Below are positions 57,746 to 64,000 of a stretch of DNA of 64,000 nucleotides, piece by piece. A model generated the notes under the pieces. That model had not been told where the DNA came from. It did not search any database and saw only the letters and a program-made list of their open reading frames with translations. Origin of the DNA: Glandiceps talaboti (Eukaryota > Hemichordata > Enteropneusta > Spengelidae); contig NC_135554.1 of assembly GCF_964340395.1 (NCBI RefSeq), positions 14,746,592 through 14,810,591 on the forward strand, given 5' to 3'. The position numbers and the translations under genes are program-made. Within the stretch, counting starts at the first letter, position 1. Every line of letters starts with the position of its first letter.

Positions 57746-58529
57746 GCATATCTGCCATACTAACCAACAGTCTGTGACAGTGTGAATGAGTCACCCAAAC
57801 ATTACAAATGTACCTCACTTTCATTATTAATTCTGGTAATATTACTGCATCAAATTACATTTATGATAATGATGAAACATCAACAATACATCTGAAAATA
57901 AGATTGACATTAACACAAAGAATTGATCATTCTCTTGGATAACTCTACAATCTTTTTCATAAACTTTTTGTAAATTCCCCAAAAGCAAATCATGGCATGA
58001 TCCCAATTTACTGATTAAAATTTGCAGCCAAATGGTAAAATGTAGCATTTCAAAGTCAAAGTGGCACAAGTGAAGTGACACAAATCAATATTTCATGTTC
58101 CACTGCTAAACAGCCGAGTAGTATACGAATATGAACTTGTAGTTTATCTATCTGAGAAAGATCAAACCATTTGAGTTATCTGTAATGATGATATAAAGAT
58201 GAACACAAAGTTACATGTAATAGATCCAGCATCTTACACTGTGCCATAATCTTGTGAACTGGTAGTGCTGGTGACAATTATCTTATAAACTGCATGAGTA
58301 GGTTTGATATGTGCTGGTGAAAGACAAGTGTTGATAGGTGTGTGTGTGCTTGAGATGATTTGTTTGTGCTGAGTGCACTTAGTGAAGAAATCAGAACATA
58401 AAGAGGAGACATAAACACATCACACATGGAATGCCAGATGGGCAACAAAGGGGACAGAACTTGACATGAATGGAAATGACATGAAACATGACAACGATTG
58501 GTTGACCAAGGGTAGGGAGGGAAGGGAAC

Positions 58530-58583
58530 TCACCGACGATCTTGATACAAATAATCATATTCCCCGTACAGATCTTGGATTAC
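58530..58583 (-). CDS. Unrecognised gene, probable last coding exon
   Basis: Acceptor TTTGTATCATCAG|GTAATC. It encodes VIQDLYGEYDYLYQDRR then TGA (58532-58530). The stop overlaps a donor-like CG|GTGAGT. If that donor is used, the exon ends at 58534 and coding continues. One possible continuation is 55662-55620 (YVDFLAVVRATMA then stop). Confidence 0.5.
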   Translation of the reverse strand, partial: VIQDLYGEYDYLYQDRR

Positions 58584-60526
58584 CTGATGATACAAATTAA
58601 ATGAGTTTGTCATTGGGTTCCATCACAAGCTATGGATGGGGCAAACAAACCCTGTTATTATTTTGAAAGACAGGATTCGTTTCTTAATATTAGTTGATTT
58701 TATCATTGGTTCCATCACAACCTTTGGGTGAGACAAACAAATCTCGACATCATTCAGGATTCAATTTCTTATTTTTACCTTAGTTGATTTTATTGTTAGT
58801 TCCATCACAACCTTTGGGTGGGACAAACAAATCCTGTCATCATTCAAACTGACAGGATTCAATTTCTAGTATAAAAGTTGATTTTATTTTTCCACCACGA
58901 TCTATAAATGAACTGTGTATCAACCCTAATAGTTAAAGGCAGGATCTGCAATGATTACAACTCAAATTTGAAACTTGTAAATTAATTTATCTGAAAAATT
59001 ATTTGTTATATACTGATATGAAATGATTTGCAATTCTCATCTCACATCCAACATGTGTAACAAAACACGATAAGATATCATTAGATACAATTATATAATC
59101 TCAGCTAATCTTTTTGTAATCTTGTTTTTACCAACTGCACAGTTTTTTTTTTGTGAAGAAACAAATACCCCTTGGTAGAAAGTGGATTAACCTCAACAAT
59201 TAATGGAATCAGTACTGTATTCACTGATTTGAGATATTATGGAAAATATGACATATTTTGAACTCTTCCCATGTTTATTTTGATATGGTTTTGAATTTTG
59301 TTGGGTTTGTTCATTCTTTGTAACAGAAGGAGGATGACATTGAATACATCAAGAGTTGGAGGACATCTAGGACTATGGTAGGGGATGGGTCGTATTGGAT
59401 ATCAGAGTTTGAGGGGGTGTGATGTGTTCATCTTGGTGATGTAAAATAGATCTAAGTAGCTTGCTATGTTAGTAAATCCCATACCATTGCTGTAAGACAA
59501 TCAACGTGTTAGTATGTTATAGCACAAAATGGCACCACTATAATCGCTGGCAACAGCTTTTATTGCATGTATTAGTTAAAAGTTAGCACTTTCAAGGTAT
59601 AAAACACCCCATTTGATACCTGAAAGCAGCGTAGAAATCACAGCATTATTCATATGTGCAGTGTAGTCTTGTTAGTTTTTACAGAATGAATCTGGCTGTC
59701 AGACATGACACATCCTGGTACTTCACTGACAGCAAAGGTCATACATCCTGGTTTTCACTAACCCAAAGGTCACACATCCTGGCAGTTTCATGACCAACAG
59801 CTCAAACTAAACTATGTATGTACTACTCAAATTAATTACAATATCTTGATCCTGGTATAATATACATCAATATTATACTCATGTACATACATACATACAT
59901 ACATACAGATGAACATACACACATACAGATGAACATACATACATACAGATGAACATACACACATACAGATGAACATACACAAACACATACATACGTCCAC
60001 TTGTACAACAGTATCCTTTGTATCTACCTCACTAACTTATACACGATACATGTATGTCTACAATAAACCATTCATAACTTTCCTTCAATAGCTTTATTGT
60101 TATCTCGGTGTGTAACTTTGACCAAGTTTTATTATTTCAATCCTTGTCCAATACCAAGCTATAAAATCTTTGGGACTAGTGAAAACACACCATGCATTAT
60201 CTGTACCACTGTACTTGATGATGTCCAATGTCAGTCCACATGTATAAAGTGAGAAGTGATTATTCGTGTCTGCTAAATGAGCCATATTTTGACCAATGAG
60301 ATTGTACTCTAGTGAAGACTTCTGCATGAGATACTGTTATTGTTCAGGATATGAGGTGGTGGGGGTTGTGGACAGACAGAGAGAGATTAACAGTAGTGTA
60401 GAAAGATTAGTGAATTCACCACAAAGAACAGTAAAGCCATAGATAACACAGAGAGAATTAATATGTAGGCAAACACACCACAGCAACTCAAACTAAATCT
60501 GATTAATGGCATTTTTTGGCATGAAA

Positions 60527-60561
<35 letters not shown>

Positions 60562-62267
60562 AACAAATAAATAAATAAAACAAATAAATAAACAAATAAA
60601 CAAATAAATAAACAAAAAAACAAATAAATAAATAAATAAACTCAAAATCCCAACTTAGAAACCCAAGCATAAAAATGAAAATCACAGCAGACATGATTAG
60701 ATGAGGAAAGACTGTTGAGAACTTACTGGAGTGGATCTAGTGTGGTATTTGACTGGTACGGCTGTTGGGGAACTGTAAGTACTATCTGTGTTGATAGAAC
60801 TGTTATATTCTTTGCTAAGCCGCAATGAACTGAAAACAATACATGATATCATGGAGAGAGTCAGTGCACTCATACAGATAATAGCTTGATATCAAAGACA
60901 GAGCCAGTGATCAGATGGTACACTGAAAACTGTCTGTGATGTCACAGTCAGTGATGGTAAACTGAAAACTGTCTGTGATGTCACAGAAAACAGTCTGATA
61001 TCATCGAAAAAGAACAAAATTCTGTCATTATGAAGAAAGATACTGAATTATGAAGACACATGACAAGACCAGAAAATACCATGATGATAGTGAGTGAAAG
61101 CTTATGGTAATCTACATGATAATGACTTGGTTTTTTCACTTGTGCGTCTCCTTTCAGAGTATCTGAGTTTTGCAAGTTTAGGTTGGACTGATTGTATGTC
61201 ACATTGATTGTCTTCCTACGACTACTATAAGCCTATTTACAGTCTCAGTAATGTCACTCTAACCTATCCTGATGACTACGACATTATTCAGCCTACAATA
61301 ACTGATCATGTTGGTATAGTATATGAGAACGACGAATGCCAGGTAAAATCCATATTGTTGAAAAACTTCAGACTTCCAGCTTTAAGAATTGAATGTATAA
61401 CATATGATATGACTAACCATGTGATTAAAATTAAATCAAAACTGTGTGAAGTAGATTAGGAAAACTCTGATCTGGAGTGACACAAGTATAAATACCAAAC
61501 ATTCTTTTGTTTTGTTTGTGTGCTAATGATGAATGTTAGGGGTTTACCTGTAACGTTAATCAATGAATTAACATAAGTAGATTAAACTGACTAACAGATT
61601 ATGCATACATTGAATTAATCAAATATGAATGCATAGCCATGCTTCAAATAACAAATGTACTGGATGACAATTCAGTTAGTATAGTACATGCATCATTTGA
61701 TTGACTTTCATTATCACTTTGAAATCACAGACAACATATTTATACTGTTTGTTGTTTCTATGATGTGAATAAACTTAGCAACTGAACATTGCACACAACA
61801 ACAAACCGTACAACATCAGCAACTACAGAACAAAGTGATTTTAACTATTCCATTGTCTCAACAGCCATGCATGATTTTGAAATTTCTTTAATTTAATAAT
61901 GATATCATTTCATACACATTTCAAACATACTACACAACATGACCATGTATATTGCTGAAAATAGATGCATACATTTAGTAATATGTAAAGAACGTAATGA
62001 AATATTGTTTTCATCAGACACTCATGTTTAAGAAATCACAATGTTTATATCATTATGGATAACACAGATTCAATACATTTGTTGTAGAAAACACACATAA
62101 ATATGAATTGAAATAAACATCAATGGCCTTACCTTCTTAGTGCAGTATTACCAGCCCCACTGTGTCGAGTTGATCGTTTAGTAGATCCAATATGGACACC
62201 TGTGCTAGTGACTTTGGAAGACTTGAGTGGTGACATGGTACTTTGTGTGGCTGTAGAAGATGTCAGT
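58530..62267 (-). CDS. 3' part of an unrecognised Ser/Thr-rich protein gene
   Basis: Three minus-strand exons join in matching phases: 62267-62133, 60829-60727 and 58583-58530. The product segment reads LTSSTATQSTMSPLKSSKVT, then STGVHIGSTKRSTRHSGAG, then NTALRSSLRLSKEYNSSINT, then YSSPTAVPVKYHTRSTP, then VIQDLYGEYDYLYQDRR, followed by TGA. It is basic, Ser/Thr-rich and low in hydrophobic residues, so it is probably a disordered C-terminal tail. No domain is visible. The 5' part lies to the right of 62267 and probably beyond the window. The gene is convergent with AOPEP. I do not recognise the family. Confidence 0.6.
58600..58885. repeat. Tandem triplication, about 110-bp unit
   Basis: GGTTCCATCACAACCTTTGG, GACAAACAAATCCTG and CAGGATTCAATTTCT recur three times with moderate divergence. 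Confidence 0.8.
59883..59992. repeat. (ACAT)n and GATGAACATACACACATACA tandem repeat
   Basis: Five to six CATA tetramers, then four copies of a 20-bp unit GATGAACATACACACATACA. Confidence 0.9.
60524..60642. repeat. (AAAT)n microsatellite with AAAC interruptions
   Basis: About 29 tetramers AAAT/AAAC. Phe/Leu/Tyr-rich frames on the minus strand are artefacts. Confidence 0.95.
60727..60829 (-). CDS. Unrecognised gene, internal exon
   Basis: 103 bp, acceptor TTGTTTTCAG|TTC, donor ACTCCA|GTAAGT, enters in phase 2 and leaves in phase 0. It encodes SSLRLSKEYNSSINTDSTYS then SPTAVPVKYHTRSTP. Confidence 0.62.
60830..62132 (-). other. Intron of the unrecognised gene
   Basis: No minus-strand exon was recognised. 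A short coding-like stretch lies on the plus strand at 61211-61341 (see findings). The remainder is AT-rich. Confidence 0.55.
62133..62267 (-). CDS. Unrecognised gene, internal exon
   Basis: 135 bp, acceptor CATACACACAG|ACTG, donor AGAAG|GTAAGG, phase 2 on both sides. Confidence 0.6.
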
Positions 62268-64000
62268 CTGTGTGTATGAAACAAAGTCAGGTCAACTTCA
62301 TCAGATAGTGAGGAAATACTAATAAGGCTGTACAGTACAAAGACCTTGACTGACACTCAGCTGAGATGATAGATCACTTGGCTTTATAGTTTTAATTATT
62401 ACAATTTAAAAGTGGTTGTTATTCGACTTGAGATTTTTAAGGGGGAGATGCACAAAACCACGAGTTGAAGGATGATATACTTTCAAATCATTGTTTCCCA
62501 ACAATGAATAAAGTTTACACCATCAACCAATACATTATCTGTAATGTTTTTCTCTCTTCTATATTACCATTGTGTTGTGACATTTTACAACAGAGCTTCA
62601 TAGAAGAACCCGTGGTTGAAGGTTAAGTTTTTCCAACTATGTTCTGTTTGGTGACAGTGAGTAGGAAGAACTGACAACCACTAGAAATGGGCTGAAAACC
62701 ATGTAGGCCTGAAGAAAGTAGATCGTCAATTTCTGTAAAGCTTTGATAGGGACAGTGTCTCAATACAGAGACATACATGTATGTGGGCAAAGTAAACTGC
62801 AACTCACTGCAAAGAGACTACATACTACATCAATAAAAACTACATCATCAGTTTCATGCATAGTTATCATTCAATAAAAACATCAACAATGCTAGAATTC
62901 AGTATCAAAGCCAATAAACCAAAAATGAGATTCTGAAATGAGCAGATACTTAAGTATTAATTAACTTTCACCATTGTCAAGTAGACCCATAGTTAGTATT
63001 GATTAGTACTATGGTGGTATATGTATGCCCTGCGTATACCCAATGTGATGTCAAGTAGATATGGTTAAATCAATAGCAGCTACCTATATGTTATGATAAC
63101 TTACACATGTATATCTACACCATGTCAATCCCTTTAGAGTAGCACTGTCAGGGATAGTATATCATTAGACATAGCTGGTATGTTTTACATAGATAATGTT
63201 GTAGTATGAGTGGCAGTTTAGTAGAGATGGTATGTTTTACTGTAACGGTACATTGATGGTGTTGTAGTGTACCAGTAGCTTTGAGTGCAGTATATCATAG
63301 ATGGTATGTTATACATTGATAGTGTAGTAGTATAGCCATGAGTGATAATGTATAGATGGTGTGTGTTACATGTAATATCACTCAGTGTACAGTGATATAG
63401 TGTTGTAAAGTAGTTTTTCACTGACAGTACAGTACATGTATAGTTCGAACAGACTGTATGTTTTATTATCACTACATGGTTAGATAGGAGAGTAGTGAAG
63501 TGACAAGTTTGCTGTGTTACAATATAACCCTATACACTCTTACTGTTGTATTAATGTGAGCGTGGCAAGTGCAGCCTTTGGCCTATGAAATGCTTGTTGT
63601 GCTGTATTTTACTTGTTATCACGAAAATATGCCAGTTATTATGCCTACTTTTATACACTATGTATTTCAATATGACCAAAATACAATTCCGAGAAGTGAA
63701 ACACAAATTTTAAGTTCTGACAGAATGACTATTAAATTCTAGTTTCACATCCCACAAAACATTGATTTCCCATTCTTTGTACAGTACAGTTCTTGAAAGA
63801 ATTCCTGTCATATGTTGCCACAGCATTTTCTTAGGCAACTTTCTCAACACAATTCTACTACCTGACACTTGAAGAATGTATGAATAAAACAGAATCTAAA
63901 TCTAGTTTATGAGTTGAAACTCTTGTGAATTTCGCTAGACCTGTAAGGCTACCTAAAACTCCCTAAAGCAATACCCAGCAAAAGCATTAATTCCTCTGTA
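62268..64000 (-). other. Upstream intron sequence to the window edge
   Basis: No exon was found. A degenerate array with cores ATAGATGGTATGTTTTACAT and TGTAGTAT occupies about 63.2-63.48 kb. Confidence 0.5.
63175..63475. repeat. Degenerate GATGGTATGTTTTACATNGA array
   Basis: Four to six loose copies of GATGGTATGTTTTACATAGA followed by TGTTGTAGTAT, interrupted by unrelated bases. Confidence 0.6.

Larger units (their letters stand above)
52551..58529 (-). other. Presumed long 3' UTR or intergenic sequence
   Basis: No coding exon I can defend. It contains a (TC)n tract, a CCAATCAG-rich array, a (TG)n tract and a short GAT-rich stretch. The remainder is AT-rich with nothing recognised. Confidence 0.5.
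58584..60726 (-). other. Intron of the unrecognised gene
   Basis: Contains triplicated sequence at 58.6-58.9 kb, an ACAT-type microsatellite and an (AAAT)n tract. No exon was recognised. Confidence 0.6.

Noticed and set aside
59334-59421. Plus-strand stretch KEDDIEYIKSWRTSRTM after an AACAG acceptor
   Set aside because: Too short, with no partner exon, and opposite to the minus-strand gene whose exons flank it in consistent phase.

Overview
The window is nuclear DNA from an animal, most likely a marine invertebrate. It is AT-rich, has spliced genes with GT-AG introns and long UTRs, and is unusually rich in minisatellites, simple repeats and small transposon remnants. The species cannot be named from the sequence. 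The syd-1 homologue keeps an N-terminal PDZ domain, as the nematode and fly proteins do, whereas vertebrate SYDE proteins lack it. That argues against a vertebrate.

Layout. (1) 472-32995, minus strand: a complete five-exon syd-1/SYDE gene (PDZ, C2, RhoGAP; 1093 residues). Its first intron is about 25 kb and holds most of the repeat arrays, a tRNA-derived SINE and a LINE 3' end. (2) 33.0-35.2 kb: the syd-1 upstream region, with a perfect DR1 nuclear-receptor half-site pair, a 69-bp tandem array, and an unidentified minus-strand C-terminal exon at 35247-35439. (3) 37005-42856, minus: a complete six-exon BTBD19 (BTB-BACK, 291 residues). (4) 43447-50675, plus: a complete AOPEP (aminopeptidase O, M1 metallopeptidase; 886 residues, 11 constitutive exons), head-to-head with BTBD19 across a 590-bp shared promoter region. 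(5) 51.7-52.5 kb: a 40-bp tandem array between convergent gene ends. (6) About 52.5-62.3 kb, minus: the 3' end of an unrecognised Ser/Thr-rich protein gene whose upstream part lies outside the window.

The most interesting part is AOPEP. Just 28 nt after exon 3 lies a second intact copy of that exon (45371-45500). It has matching phase, usable splice sites and mainly conservative or synonymous changes. The spacer is too short to be an intron, so the two copies look like mutually exclusive alternative exons. The same gene carries a truncated tandem copy of the start of exon 7, and a minisatellite in intron 6 built from the exon-6/intron-6 junction, which multiplies the 5' splice site about a dozen times. 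Several small inverted-repeat elements with recognisable target duplications were also found: TTAA at 4.6 kb, TA at 46.1 kb, and a 9-bp duplication at 51.2 kb. No operon, CRISPR array, virus or prokaryotic system is present.
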